From Bacteroidales bacterium (GTDB taxonomy: Bacteria; Bacteroidota; Bacteroidia; Bacteroidales; Dysgonomonadaceae): a DNA stretch of 27,287 bases. Under the pieces are notes generated by a model, which was not told the origin of the DNA, searched no databases, and saw only the letters and a list, made by a program, of their open reading frames with translations. Shown here piece after piece: positions 6,365 through 14,617 of the stretch. The DNA is taken from the NCBI GenBank assembly GCA_012841425.1, contig DUUR01000278.1, positions 1-27,287 on the forward strand, given 5' to 3'. Numbering within the stretch: position 1 is the stretch's first letter; every line of letters starts with the position of its first letter. Position numbers and translations under genes: made by a program.

Positions 6365-8104
6365 ATGGTTAGAAATATTTTAATTACAACGATTTTCCTT
6401 TTAGGCAGTTTTGTTTCATTAGCCAAGACAAACCTAGTATTGGCTAACGCCTTAACTTCAGATTCAGTTAATCAACGCGTAAATGTTAAAACTCAAACAA
6501 CTTTAAAAGACTCCTTAACTGACAATTCAATTATATATCCCGAGAGTATGAGCGAAAAGTTGTCAGATTTGATAGAAGCATGGCAACTTGATCTGTCCAA
6601 CAACGACTTGGAGTGTATAAGAGGTCAGAATGTAATCTTCCACGATACTGTGTATGCCAACAGGTTATATAATATGCCAACAGTAATGGAATTGTCATAT
6701 AATCAAGTGGTGAAATCTTATATCGAGATGTACTCTACGCGTAGGAGAGAACAAGTGAGTTATATGTTAGCATTAGGAGATTACTATTTTCCAATGTTTG
6801 AAGAGGCTCTAGATAGACATGGATTGCCTCTTGAGTTAAAGTACTTGCCAGTTATAGAGTCAGCGTTAAATCCAATTGCAGTTTCGCGTGCCGGAGCTAC
6901 AGGCTTGTGGCAGTTTATGCTTAGAACTGGCAAGAGCTATGGTTTGGAGGTTAATAGTTTGGTTGATGAGCGGCGTGATCCATATAAGTCTACCGAGGCA
7001 GCAGTAAAATACCTTAAAGATCTATATACAATTTATGGCGATTGGAACTTAGTAATTGCTGCATATAATTGTGGCCCTGGTAATGTTAATAAGGCTATAG
7101 CACGAAGTGGAGGTAAACGCGATTACTGGGAAATATACTATCGTCTTCCCAAGGAAACACGTGGATATGTCCCGGCTTTTATAGCCGCAAACTATATAAT
7201 GAATCACTTTACCGATCATAATATTTGTCCTGCTCACACCTACGATAATTCTTTAACCCTTGATACAATTCATGTGAGTGAACAGATTCATCTTGAACAG
7301 ATTTCTGGTGTTCTGAATATTCCTTTAAGCGAGATTAAAAGATTAAATCCACAATTTAAGAGTGATAGAATCCCAGGGAATGTTAAACCATATGCACTAG
7401 TACTCCCTAGTGATAAAATGTTTGCCTACATAGATAGAAATGACTCGATTATAAATTATAATAGGAATAGTTATTTTACTCACCGTACATATACTGATGG
7501 TTATATGGATGGGACACATTCTCTTAGCGATGGAAATTCCATAAATGTATACTACAGCGTAAGGAGGGGCGATAACCTTTCAACTATTGCTAGAAGAAAC
7601 GGTGCAACTATATCTCTTTTAAAATCGTGGAATAATTTAAAATCAGATAGATTAAGTATTGGTACAAGATTAATTGTTGGTAAAAAAGCAGCTCCTGCTC
7701 AGGAAACAGCTAGTCAGGTAACATTAGCGCAAGCAGGAAGTGAAGGGAACAATAGAACTGTAAACACGTATTATAGAGTAAAAAAAGGCGATACTTTAGG
7801 CGATATAGCTAAGAGAAATAGTATTAATTTAACTCAATTGCGTTCATGGAATGGATTGAAATCGTCGCGAATAAATATTGGCGATCAACTTATTGTGAAG
7901 CAAGAAGTAGTACATGAGCCTATTGCTGACAATAATGAAAGGGAAGGAGATGTTATTACCTCTGAAGTATTAGATGAAAAGATATCTCCTGTAACCTCTG
8001 AGGAAGGGAGTAATATTATTTCGGAATATTTAAAGGAGCAAATGAGTAAATCGGCAGAATCAAGAATAGACTCGGTTATAGATAATGATGCCGAAGAATT
8101 ATAA
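6365..8104 (+). CDS. mltD: MltD-like lytic transglycosylase with LysM repeats
   Basis: A 579-residue peptidoglycan lytic transglycosylase. It has an N-terminal signal peptide (about 1-28), then an SLT domain (about 130-285) with the catalytic Glu165 in PVIESALNP, the GLWQFM motif, and the AAYNCGPGNV motif. A degenerate LysM-like stretch around 310-355 is followed by two clear LysM peptidoglycan-binding repeats (about 394-436, YYSVRRGDNLSTIARR; about 476-517, YYRVKKGDTLGDIAKR). The acidic, Ser-rich tail has no recognised fold. It would cleave glycan strands in the periplasm to 1,6-anhydro ends. It is probably co-transcribed with DUF5683, 16 bp upstream. The protease gene on the other strand ends only 8 bp after it, with no obvious terminator between. 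Confidence 0.93.
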   Translation: MVRNILITTIFLLGSFVSLAKTNLVLANALTSDSVNQRVNVKTQTTLKDSLTDNSIIYPESMSEKLSDLIEAWQLDLSNNDLECIRGQNVIFHDTVYANRLYNMPTVMELSYNQVVKSYIEMYSTRRREQVSYMLALGDYYFPMFEEALDRHGLPLELKYLPVIESALNPIAVSRAGATGLWQFMLRTGKSYGLEVNSLVDERRDPYKSTEAAVKYLKDLYTIYGDWNLVIAAYNCGPGNVNKAIARSGGKRDYWEIYYRLPKETRGYVPAFIAANYIMNHFTDHNICPAHTYDNSLTLDTIHVSEQIHLEQISGVLNIPLSEIKRLNPQFKSDRIPGNVKPYALVLPSDKMFAYIDRNDSIINYNRNSYFTHRTYTDGYMDGTHSLSDGNSINVYYSVRRGDNLSTIARRNGATISLLKSWNNLKSDRLSIGTRLIVGKKAAPAQETASQVTLAQAGSEGNNRTVNTYYRVKKGDTLGDIAKRNSINLTQLRSWNGLKSSRINIGDQLIVKQEVVHEPIADNNEREGDVITSEVLDEKISPVTSEEGSNIISEYLKEQMSKSAESRIDSVIDNDAEEL

Positions 8105-8112
8105 ATTAGTGA

Positions 8113-10350
8113 TTAATACAGAAGAACTTTGTTGCGACCAATAGTTCCGTTTGCTGTTTTTACTTTTACTATATATACTCCTTTTGGCATATGAGCAGCT
8201 GAGATAGAAGCTCTATTTATACTTTTGTCTGCTCTTTCTTGGTAAAGTTTTTGTCCCGAAGCATAATACAATTCCCATTCAAGAAGTTCATCTTCCGATT
8301 CAATAAATACTCTTTTTACTTCACTTGAGTAATAGACCGAGATAGTTGTTTTTTTTGTACCATGATCACTTTTTACTGTAGCATCACCAATTCCATAAGC
8401 AGCAATAAAAAGAGATGTGTTTATTGGGTTCTCGATGTTCTCTGACGATCTGACCCAACCTTGAGTCCCCCTCATCCAAGCTGTTGATTCAATGCCAGAA
8501 CCTAGTTTACGTGGGTCTGTGTTTAATGCAGAGAAGCCGTTTGGAATTCCATTTCTCTCGGAATATGAAATGTAGAATCTGCCTGATAGGGTAATAGGAT
8601 TTTCGAATTCTATATAATTCTCAATATTATGCCTCATATCGCGATCACCATAAATAAAACCCGTACCATTGTAATACCTATAACTATAATTGTAAGGCAA
8701 CTCGTAAATTAAGCTTTCAGGTCCTTTTTCACCTGAGTACACCCTTATCTTTATTTGCATCCCATCAATATTATTAACTGCAGGTGATGAAACAAACACT
8801 CCATGAATTTTCACATTTTCTTTGCTATAGAACTCTTCAGCATATTCAGAGTACCCATAAGTATTGTTAGTAGCAAGCATAGGCACTGAGTTGAAATATG
8901 ATTCGGTGGGTTTTTCTTCTATTTTATAATTATGACTTTTTGTAAATACTTCTCCAGAATATGGGTTAAAACCATTTAGTTGAAGCGTTCCAGTATCTTC
9001 AGGATCTAAATAATATTTTATAGGATTAGGGTTTTCGAGTGAGCCTTCAACATTCCAAAATTTATTAAGTGATGCATAAATATCTGGTCCTCGAGGGGAA
9101 GAACAAAATGATTCACCTCCAGTTAAACTGCCAACTATACGTTTTTCCCTGTCGAGGAGGGGGGAGCCCGATGAACCACCTTCTGTTGCAGCTATTTCCC
9201 AGTGCCTTACAACCCAAAATGAACCTGGCTCCATATTATATCTAGGGTTGTCGAATGAGCCTACACCTAAATTATCTTCTTCAATAGCTACTTTTTTTAT
9301 ACCTCCATTTGGATGATGTATTCCATGAAATGGGGCAGAAAGTGCAGAGTTTGCATTCCACCCCAGATAGAATGGGTGATATTCTTTTGGAGGAGTCTGT
9401 TTAAATTTAAGTAGTGAAATGTCGTGCCTTTCACTTATCAAAACTGAATCTGCAGATGCCATTGTCATTTGCAATGGACCTCTAATATCTGTAGAACAAA
9501 CTGGAGACTCGTAGTTGAAGAAAGCAACTATGTTTCCAGCCACCATATTATATTTTCTATTATTTAGAAATTTACTATCATAATCATTGTTTAGGCAGTG
9601 AGTAGCAGTGAGCAGATATGGCGTTCCATCTTCTGAGCTATTATTTACCAATGATCCAGTACAGTATGTGGTGCCATTTATTATTAACGCAACAACTCCA
9701 CTGCCTGGTTCAATATCTTCAGGGTAACAAATTAGGTTAGGATGACAAGATTGAGCAGGATCTCGAGGTTCAGAAGCCCTAAAAATACCGACGAAATCGT
9801 GATTAACTTCTCCAATCTCTAGCTCGCCTTCATTGGTTATATTATTAGGAAGATGGTATTCAACAATAATTTCGTCTCCTCCAATGGGCTGTACTGGCAG
9901 GAGGTTAAGGTCGCTATTATTTTCGGATGTATAAGAACCTAGAACCTCTGTTTGATCTGAGTTGTAAACAAACACTTTTGCACCCTCCGCAAGTCTGAAT
10001 TTAGAAAATAATATATTTATGGAATAGGCACCTCGAGATCTAATGCCAACTCTCCAAACTTTGGTGTTGCCATAATTGAATGTTATGCCTGAGTTATCGG
10101 GGCGAAGATGCACATCAAATTTATGAGCAAACTCAAGACTTTTGAAATCCGACTTCTCTTGTTGAGATCGCCATAGCGCAGCTTGATCGTCAAACTTAGG
10201 CATTTCTACGAATAGCTCTTGGGAAGAACTAAATAGTCTTGTGCTTGCATCTGCTGAAAGAGGGAGGGGTTTGCCACCGTAGCTAATCTGCCCCGTTATG
10301 GATAGAGAAAGGATATAAAAAAATAATAACAGACAAAGTTCTCGTTTCAT
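8113..10350 (-). CDS. secreted trypsin-fold (lysyl-endopeptidase-like) serine protease with T9SS type A sorting domain
   Basis: A 745-residue exported protease. Seen (numbered from the ATG at 10350): signal peptide at 1-20; a propeptide-like region to about 195; a chymotrypsin-fold domain with H251 (TATHC), D310 (RHDISLLKF) and S394 (EGGSSGSP); a roughly 200-residue C-terminal extension with no recognised fold; and a final 70-80 residues (WELYYASGQKLYQ, KGVYIVKV, GTIGRNKVLL) typical of the T9SS type A C-terminal domain. GWNANSALSAPFHGIHHPNG and GGSSGSPL resemble lysyl endopeptidase, so cleavage after Lys (or Arg) is plausible but unproven. An in-frame TTG one codon upstream is less likely as start. 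The role is extracellular protein degradation, with export across the outer membrane by T9SS. Confidence 0.9.
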   Translation of the reverse strand: MKRELCLLLFFYILSLSITGQISYGGKPLPLSADASTRLFSSSQELFVEMPKFDDQAALWRSQQEKSDFKSLEFAHKFDVHLRPDNSGITFNYGNTKVWRVGIRSRGAYSINILFSKFRLAEGAKVFVYNSDQTEVLGSYTSENNSDLNLLPVQPIGGDEIIVEYHLPNNITNEGELEIGEVNHDFVGIFRASEPRDPAQSCHPNLICYPEDIEPGSGVVALIINGTTYCTGSLVNNSSEDGTPYLLTATHCLNNDYDSKFLNNRKYNMVAGNIVAFFNYESPVCSTDIRGPLQMTMASADSVLISERHDISLLKFKQTPPKEYHPFYLGWNANSALSAPFHGIHHPNGGIKKVAIEEDNLGVGSFDNPRYNMEPGSFWVVRHWEIAATEGGSSGSPLLDREKRIVGSLTGGESFCSSPRGPDIYASLNKFWNVEGSLENPNPIKYYLDPEDTGTLQLNGFNPYSGEVFTKSHNYKIEEKPTESYFNSVPMLATNNTYGYSEYAEEFYSKENVKIHGVFVSSPAVNNIDGMQIKIRVYSGEKGPESLIYELPYNYSYRYYNGTGFIYGDRDMRHNIENYIEFENPITLSGRFYISYSERNGIPNGFSALNTDPRKLGSGIESTAWMRGTQGWVRSSENIENPINTSLFIAAYGIGDATVKSDHGTKKTTISVYYSSEVKRVFIESEDELLEWELYYASGQKLYQERADKSINRASISAAHMPKGVYIVKVKTANGTIGRNKVLLY

Positions 10351-10383
10351 CAACAGAAAGGATTAGTATTTAATATGTTTCTG

Positions 10384-10391
10384 CAAATGTA
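10384..10391 (-). promoter_or_regulatory. -7 element of the secreted protease gene
   Basis: TACATTTG on the minus strand matches TAnnTTTG exactly, 33 bp before the ATG. No clear -33 element is seen. It is divergent to the element at 10413-10420. Confidence 0.5.
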
Positions 10392-10412
10392 AGGTTTTTT
10401 AAGAAATAGTGG

Positions 10413-10420
10413 TAATTTTG
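10413..10420 (+). promoter_or_regulatory. -7 element of the TIGR02757 gene
   Basis: TAATTTTG matches TAnnTTTG exactly. A transcript start near 10425 would fall inside the GTG-initiated extension of the reading frame, which supports the ATG at 10442 as the true start. Confidence 0.5.
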
Positions 10421-10441
10421 TATAGGATAAATGATAATGTT

Positions 10442-11200
10442 ATGATTAAATTGAAAGATCTGCTGGACGAAAAAGTCGCATATTATAATAACCCTTCGTT
10501 CATTGAAAATGATCCAATATCCATTCCTCACCAGTTTGCATTAAAACAAGATAGGGAGATTATGGGATTTTTTGCATCAATACTTGCATGGGGTCAAAGA
10601 AAAACTATTATAAATAAATGCAATGACCTTAAGAACAGGTTTGGAAATGAACCCTATAGATTTATTAAAGATCACAGTGAAGAAGATTTAAAAGCTATGA
10701 TTGGATTTAAACATAGAACTTTTAATGATGTTGACTTACTTTATTTTGTAGATTATTTTAAACGATTCTATGAGGAATATGAAACATTAGAAGATGCATT
10801 TCTGCAAAATGGCAGTTTTAATTCAATGGAGGAAACACTTATCAAATTTGAGGTTAATTTTTTTAATCATCCCAATGCTCCAGCTCGTACACGTAAACAT
10901 GTAGCTACACCTATGAGAAATTCAGCATGTAAGCGCTTGAATATGTTTTTGAGATGGATGGTAAGGAGTGACGATAATGGTGTTGATTTTGGATTATGGA
11001 AGAGAATCCCAAAAAGTGAGCTTATTTGCCCTATAGATGTTCATGTTGATAGAACAGCAAGAAAGCTTGGGTTAATTACTAGAAAACAAACCGACTGGAA
11101 AACTGCTGTTGAGCTTACAGATAATTTAAGGATATTAGATAAGGATGACCCTGTTAAATATGATTTTGCACTATTTGGACTATCTATTGACCCTATTTAA
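10442..11200 (+). CDS. TIGR02757 / DUF2400 family protein, function unknown
   Basis: 252 residues from the ATG at 10442. Family-typical stretches are the DP(I)SIPHQF segment near the N terminus, FFASILAWGQRKTII, and the C-terminal CPIDVHVDRTARKLGLI followed by a helix-rich end that closes with YDFALFGLSID. The family is widespread in Bacteroidota but has no established activity. The PIDVHVDRTARKLGL stretch resembles the part of HhH-GPD DNA glycosylases that carries the catalytic aspartate (PVDTHV-type), so a DNA-repair-like fold is a reasonable guess, no more. A GTG at 10409 is in frame, but the promoter element at 10413 overlaps it. The gene stands alone and converges on the permease gene. 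Confidence 0.8.
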   Translation: MIKLKDLLDEKVAYYNNPSFIENDPISIPHQFALKQDREIMGFFASILAWGQRKTIINKCNDLKNRFGNEPYRFIKDHSEEDLKAMIGFKHRTFNDVDLLYFVDYFKRFYEEYETLEDAFLQNGSFNSMEETLIKFEVNFFNHPNAPARTRKHVATPMRNSACKRLNMFLRWMVRSDDNGVDFGLWKRIPKSELICPIDVHVDRTARKLGLITRKQTDWKTAVELTDNLRILDKDDPVKYDFALFGLSIDPI

Positions 11201-11224
11201 TTGGTGTTGTTAACAGAGAGTGAT
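11195..11224 (+). repeat. 30-bp imperfect direct repeat, copy 1
   Basis: Matches 11257-11286 at 26 of 30 positions (core GGTGTTGTTAA). It covers the stop codon of the TIGR02757 gene. Confidence 0.6.
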
Positions 11225-11235
11225 AAAACTCACTC
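11218..11235. other. hairpin between convergent genes
   Basis: GAGTGA (11218-11223), 6-nt loop, TCACTC (11230-11235). The stem is a perfect 6 bp between two convergent genes, but no T-tract follows on either strand, so it is at best a weak terminator. Confidence 0.3.
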
Positions 11236-11256
11236 ATCACCTTCATAGTCTCACGC

Positions 11257-11286
11257 ATTTAATAGGTGTTGTTAATAGTGAGTTAT
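11257..11286 (+). repeat. 30-bp imperfect direct repeat, copy 2
   Basis: Second copy, 62 bp after the first, covering the stop codon of the permease gene on the minus strand. Differences from copy 1 are at repeat positions 8, 20, 23 and 28. Confidence 0.6.
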
Positions 11287-12368
11287 TTGTTTTTTCTAAA
11301 CAATATATTGTTATTAGAGTTCTCAGTAGTTGTGATACGAGGTTCAGCTACTGAGCCTTTAATGTAGTCATGTCTGTACATGTTTAACAACAAGAGAAAC
11401 ATTGAAAGCAAGAGAGGACCGAATATTATACCCCAAAATCCAAAAATGGCAAGTCCCATCAATACTCCAAAAAATGTAATTAGCGGATGTATGTTTGCCA
11501 ATCTTTTTTGAAGCATAAAACGTAATATTGCATCAGATCCTCCAATTATTAGAAGTCCATATGACAAAAGAATAATGCCTCTGACTATATCACCATTAAG
11601 TAGTGCCGAAATTCCTATAGGCACCCAAACAAGTGACGTTCCTACAACTGGTATAACTGTGGTAAATGCAACTAGAACAGCAAAAACAAGAGGGGAGCTA
11701 ACTCCCATAGATAAATAGCCTATATAGGCCAATATACCTTGTGTTAGGGCTACCACAGGTATTCCAACTGTGTTTGAAAGAATTATTAACTTTGTCTCTT
11801 GACGAAGAATTGCTTTGTTATTTTTACTAAAAGGTAAAATCTCGAGTATAACATTCTCAAAATGACCGTAGCTAACTAGCATAAAGTACAAAACGAAGAT
11901 TGCTATTATACTATTTATTACCATTGAGCTTAATCCTGATACAATAGATTGCATAATAGTGCTTCCTGCTTGTGGTAAAAATGATAGGTTTTGAGGTGTA
12001 AAAACTTCTATTCCAAACCTGTTTTCAATTAAAATAGCAAAATCGTCTATTGCCATTGTTATTTTTGCAGGGTCTAAGTTTATACCTGATATTGTATCTG
12101 CCACCAGAAATCCTATTCCTGTTAGCGGAATAAGGATGAAGATTATTGAAGCAAGGACTATTATTGAGGCACTTAATCCTCTACTCCAATTGAGCTTTTC
12201 TGTTAATTGTATCATTTGCCCTTTTAAAAGAGAATACATGGCAACAGCAGCTAAAAAACCCCCGAGGTAGTATCTTAATTCTCTAAATATAATCAATCCT
12301 AATAATAGAATAGAAATTATCAGAGCTGTACGATAATTTGTTTTTTTATGGGCATTAATCTCCTCCAT
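11283..12368 (-). CDS. AI-2E family (UPF0118) inner-membrane permease
   Basis: 361 residues with about seven to eight hydrophobic segments: two or three near the N terminus (about 14-90), a soluble middle (about 95-150), and the rest from about 150 to 335. The family pattern is clear in TVIPVVGTSLVWVPIG and in the FFGVLMGLAIFGFWGIIFGPLLLSM end, characteristic of AI-2E transporter proteins. Members have been linked to autoinducer-2 export and to Na+/H+ exchange; the substrate cannot be read from sequence, and no lsr or luxS genes are near. The start ATG lies 14 bp inside the end of prfB, so the gene is probably translated from the prfB transcript. The C-terminal tail is charged and Asn-rich. 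Confidence 0.88.
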   Translation of the reverse strand: MEEINAHKKTNYRTALIISILLLGLIIFRELRYYLGGFLAAVAMYSLLKGQMIQLTEKLNWSRGLSASIIVLASIIFILIPLTGIGFLVADTISGINLDPAKITMAIDDFAILIENRFGIEVFTPQNLSFLPQAGSTIMQSIVSGLSSMVINSIIAIFVLYFMLVSYGHFENVILEILPFSKNNKAILRQETKLIILSNTVGIPVVALTQGILAYIGYLSMGVSSPLVFAVLVAFTTVIPVVGTSLVWVPIGISALLNGDIVRGIILLSYGLLIIGGSDAILRFMLQKRLANIHPLITFFGVLMGLAIFGFWGIIFGPLLLSMFLLLLNMYRHDYIKGSVAEPRITTTENSNNNILFRKNK

Positions 12369-13465
12369 ACTCCATGAGATAGGCCTTTATGAAATCATCT
12401 ATTTCCCCATCCATAACACCATTAACATCTGATGTTTGATAATTAGTTCTGTGGTCTTTTACTCTTCTGTCGTCGAAAACATAACTCCTGATTTGTGACC
12501 CCCATTCTATTTTCTTTTTACCTGCTTCAATTGCAGCTTGTGCGGCTCTCCTTTTATCGAGTTCAATCTCGTATAGTTGTGATTTAAGCAATCTGATTGC
12601 ATTTTCGCGATTGCCCATTTGAGAACGGCTTTCTGTGTTTTCTATTACAATTTCTTGTTCTGCTCCAGTATCGGGGTCTTTATATGTATAATGTAGCCTC
12701 ACACCTGTTTCTACTTTATTGACATTCTGACCTCCAGCACCCGAAGAACGAAATGTGTCCCAACTGATATCTGAAGTATTTACATCGATATCAATAGAAT
12801 CATCTACTAAAGGAACAACAAATACTGAAGCAAATGATGTCATTCTTTTGCCTTGCGCATTAAATGGAGAAACCCTTACAAGCCTATGAACTCCATTCTC
12901 ACTTTTAAGAAAGCCATATGCTAAATCGCCTTCAACCTGAATTGTTGCAGTTTTAATACCTGCATCATCTCCATCTTGCCAGTTTGAAATGGTTGTTTTG
13001 TAGTTTTTGTTCTCACACCAACGCTGGTACATTCTAAAAAGCATTGATGCCCAGTCTTGGCTCTCAGTACCTCCAGCACCAGCATTCACTTTAAGAACGG
13101 CGCCAAGTTTATCTTCTTCGCGGCGAAGCATATTCTTGAGTTCAAGATCCTCAAGAAGTTTAATTGCAATATTATATTGCCTGTCTACTTCCTCTTCTGA
13201 AATAATATCTTCTTTAACAAAATCAAAAGCTAATTCTAGCTCTTCTGAAGCCGACTTTACTTTATTATATGAGTTAACCCAAAACTTCAATTCTCTTATT
13301 ATCTTCATCTGCGCTTCGGCAGATTCAGCGTTGTTCCAGAATTCGGGTGATTGGGTACGAAGCTCTTCTTCTTCTAATTGGATAGTCTTTGAATCGATGT
13401 CAAAGATACCCCCTCAGCGCGGACTCGCGCTCCAGCACATCTTTAAGCTGGTCTGCAGTAATCAT
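12355..13465 (-). CDS. prfB: peptide chain release factor 2, expressed by programmed +1 frameshift
   Basis: Reads UGA and UAA stop codons and releases the nascent chain. The first frame starts with ATG at 13465 (MITADQLKDVLERESALRGYL) and meets an in-frame TGA at 13402-13400. Skipping the T at 13402 continues in the main frame as D-I-D-S to the TAA at 12357-12355, about 369 residues in total, the normal RF2 length. Motifs in the long frame are the RF2 stop-codon motif SPF (in RVSPFNAQGK) and the peptidyl-transfer GGQ (in SSGAGGQNVNKVETG). An in-frame ATG at 13308 would give a 317-residue product lacking the N-terminal helices, so it is not the real start. The end overlaps the permease start by 14 bp. 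The promoter is at 13499-13492. Confidence 0.96.
13399..13414 (-). promoter_or_regulatory. prfB programmed +1 frameshift site
   Basis: Minus-strand codons AGG GGG TAT CTT TGA C (13414-13399) are the textbook element: an SD-like AGGGGG three bases before the slippery CTT, then the TGA stop and a C. RF2 shortage lets the ribosome slip from CTT into GAC. This makes RF2 autoregulated. Confidence 0.95.
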
Positions 13466-13491
13466 AATTGTTTGTTTTAATATTTGATTAG

Positions 13492-13499
13492 CAAAAATA
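13492..13499 (-). promoter_or_regulatory. -7 element of prfB
   Basis: TATTTTTG on the minus strand matches TAnnTTTG exactly, 26 bp upstream of the prfB ATG. No clear -33 element is seen. Confidence 0.5.
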
Positions 13500-13545
13500 G
13501 ATAAAAGATATGGAATATGGATTATGATTTATATATTAGTTGCTC

Positions 13546-14451
13546 TTACTGTTTGACAACTTGAAGCTTATCTCCAGTTTTTAAAACACCCTCTAATTGT
13601 GGATTCCAAGAAATTAGATCTTCTACCGTGCAATCATATTGTTTCGATATCGAGTATAGCGTCTCACCCATTTTAACAGTATGAATTTTTATAGGGGCAG
13701 GTATAATAATAGTATCGTCTCTTAAAATAATGTCAGTGTTTAGTTGTATAGAGTTTTCTCTTTTCTCTTTTTTCTCTTTTTTGGAACTGTTACCTGTGTT
13801 AATTTTTAAATCGTAATTTACGTTATACTCTGATATTCCATTAGATTCATCTTGAATATTTATTAAAGTAGGGGATGGAGGATTAGGTTCAGGATTAATA
13901 GTTTTTTGAGTGCTATAACTGTTTTCGTTGATTTTTCTTCTCTCTATAACTCTTCCTCCTCGCAAATATCTGGATGAATAGTAAGGTTCTGTAGAGGATG
14001 ATATAATCACTCCACTGGTGGTGGATGAATGAATGAATTTGAAATTATTACCAGGATTTATTTCAGTAACAATGCCAACATGCCCTACATGTCCATTCCT
14101 GCGTCGACCTTCAAAGAAAACAAGATCTCCTATAACTAAATCCTCTTTTTTAGCAATTGTAGGGAACTGTCGGTCTTGTCCCGAAGAGCTTGAATGAAGT
14201 TTATAGCCGAAGTTGTTGAATACAAAGGATGTAAATCCTGAGCAATCGAACGAGTTAGGCCCTTTCCCTGAATATTTATATGGTTTGCCTATATGTTTTT
14301 TACTGAATGTAAGCACATCCTCTTGAATAGCTGATGTGCTTTTTGTTGATAGAGTACTCTTTCCTATGCCACAGGAAGCTAAGATGAGTGCTAAAAGTGA
14401 GAATGTGAGAGCTTTATAGTTAGCCCTGATAGGAAGATAATTCAATAACAT
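13546..14451 (-). CDS. NlpC/P60 cell-wall hydrolase lipoprotein with C-terminal LysM
   Basis: 301 residues from the ATG at 14451. The signal sequence ends in a lipobox LASC (Cys27), so it is a lipoprotein. The NlpC/P60 domain (about 43-155) has the catalytic C70 (SFDCSGF), H124 (GHVGHVGIV) and H141 (FIHSST), a family that cuts gamma-D-Glu-meso-DAP-type peptide bonds of peptidoglycan. A Pro/Asn-rich linker contains a KKEKKEKRE tract, a simple repeat in the DNA. A LysM domain closes the protein (about 258-300, HTVKMGETLYSISKQYD). An in-frame GTG at 14472 is not favoured: the promoter at 14510-14478 would start the transcript at about that base. The gene is monocistronic. Confidence 0.93.
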   Translation of the reverse strand: MLLNYLPIRANYKALTFSLLALILASCGIGKSTLSTKSTSAIQEDVLTFSKKHIGKPYKYSGKGPNSFDCSGFTSFVFNNFGYKLHSSSSGQDRQFPTIAKKEDLVIGDLVFFEGRRRNGHVGHVGIVTEINPGNNFKFIHSSTTSGVIISSSTEPYYSSRYLRGGRVIERRKINENSYSTQKTINPEPNPPSPTLINIQDESNGISEYNVNYDLKINTGNSSKKEKKEKRENSIQLNTDIILRDDTIIIPAPIKIHTVKMGETLYSISKQYDCTVEDLISWNPQLEGVLKTGDKLQVVKQ

Positions 14452-14477
14452 AGTAATTCTTGAATAAATCACAGCTA

Positions 14478-14510
14478 CAAAAGTAGGTAAAACCTATGCT
14501 ATAAACCAAA
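14478..14510 (-). promoter_or_regulatory. promoter of the NlpC/P60 gene
   Basis: On the minus strand, TTTG (14510-14507), 21 nt, TACTTTTG (14485-14478). This is a complete Bacteroidota -33/-7 promoter. The expected transcript start near 14473 supports the ATG at 14451. Confidence 0.65.
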
Positions 14511-14617
14511 TAATTGAGACTTAATTTAACAAAAAGACTAATTTCTCTAGAAAATACTATTGCGAACATTAAACGGTTTACCGTGTTATTATATCTTTAC
14601 ACAAGTTTTTTAGTTAT

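Noticed and set aside
11283..12368. Quorum-sensing (AI-2) exporter role for the permease
   Set aside because: The family name is not evidence of substrate; there is no luxS or lsr context, so only the family is called.
12355..13308. prfB as a truncated 317-residue gene or a broken pseudogene
   Set aside because: The in-frame TGA upstream is the classical programmed frameshift site and the complete N-terminal region is present, so the gene is intact.
13007..13480. 157-codon plus-strand reading frame opposite prfB
   Set aside because: It lies antisense to prfB, is Ser/Leu-rich low-quality sequence, and prfB including its frameshift region explains the stretch.
13750..13800. Purine/pyrimidine-rich repeat (TTTTCTC units) as a possible mobile or regulatory repeat
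   Set aside because: It is in frame within the NlpC/P60 gene and encodes a Lys/Glu linker; a simple-sequence tract is sufficient explanation.
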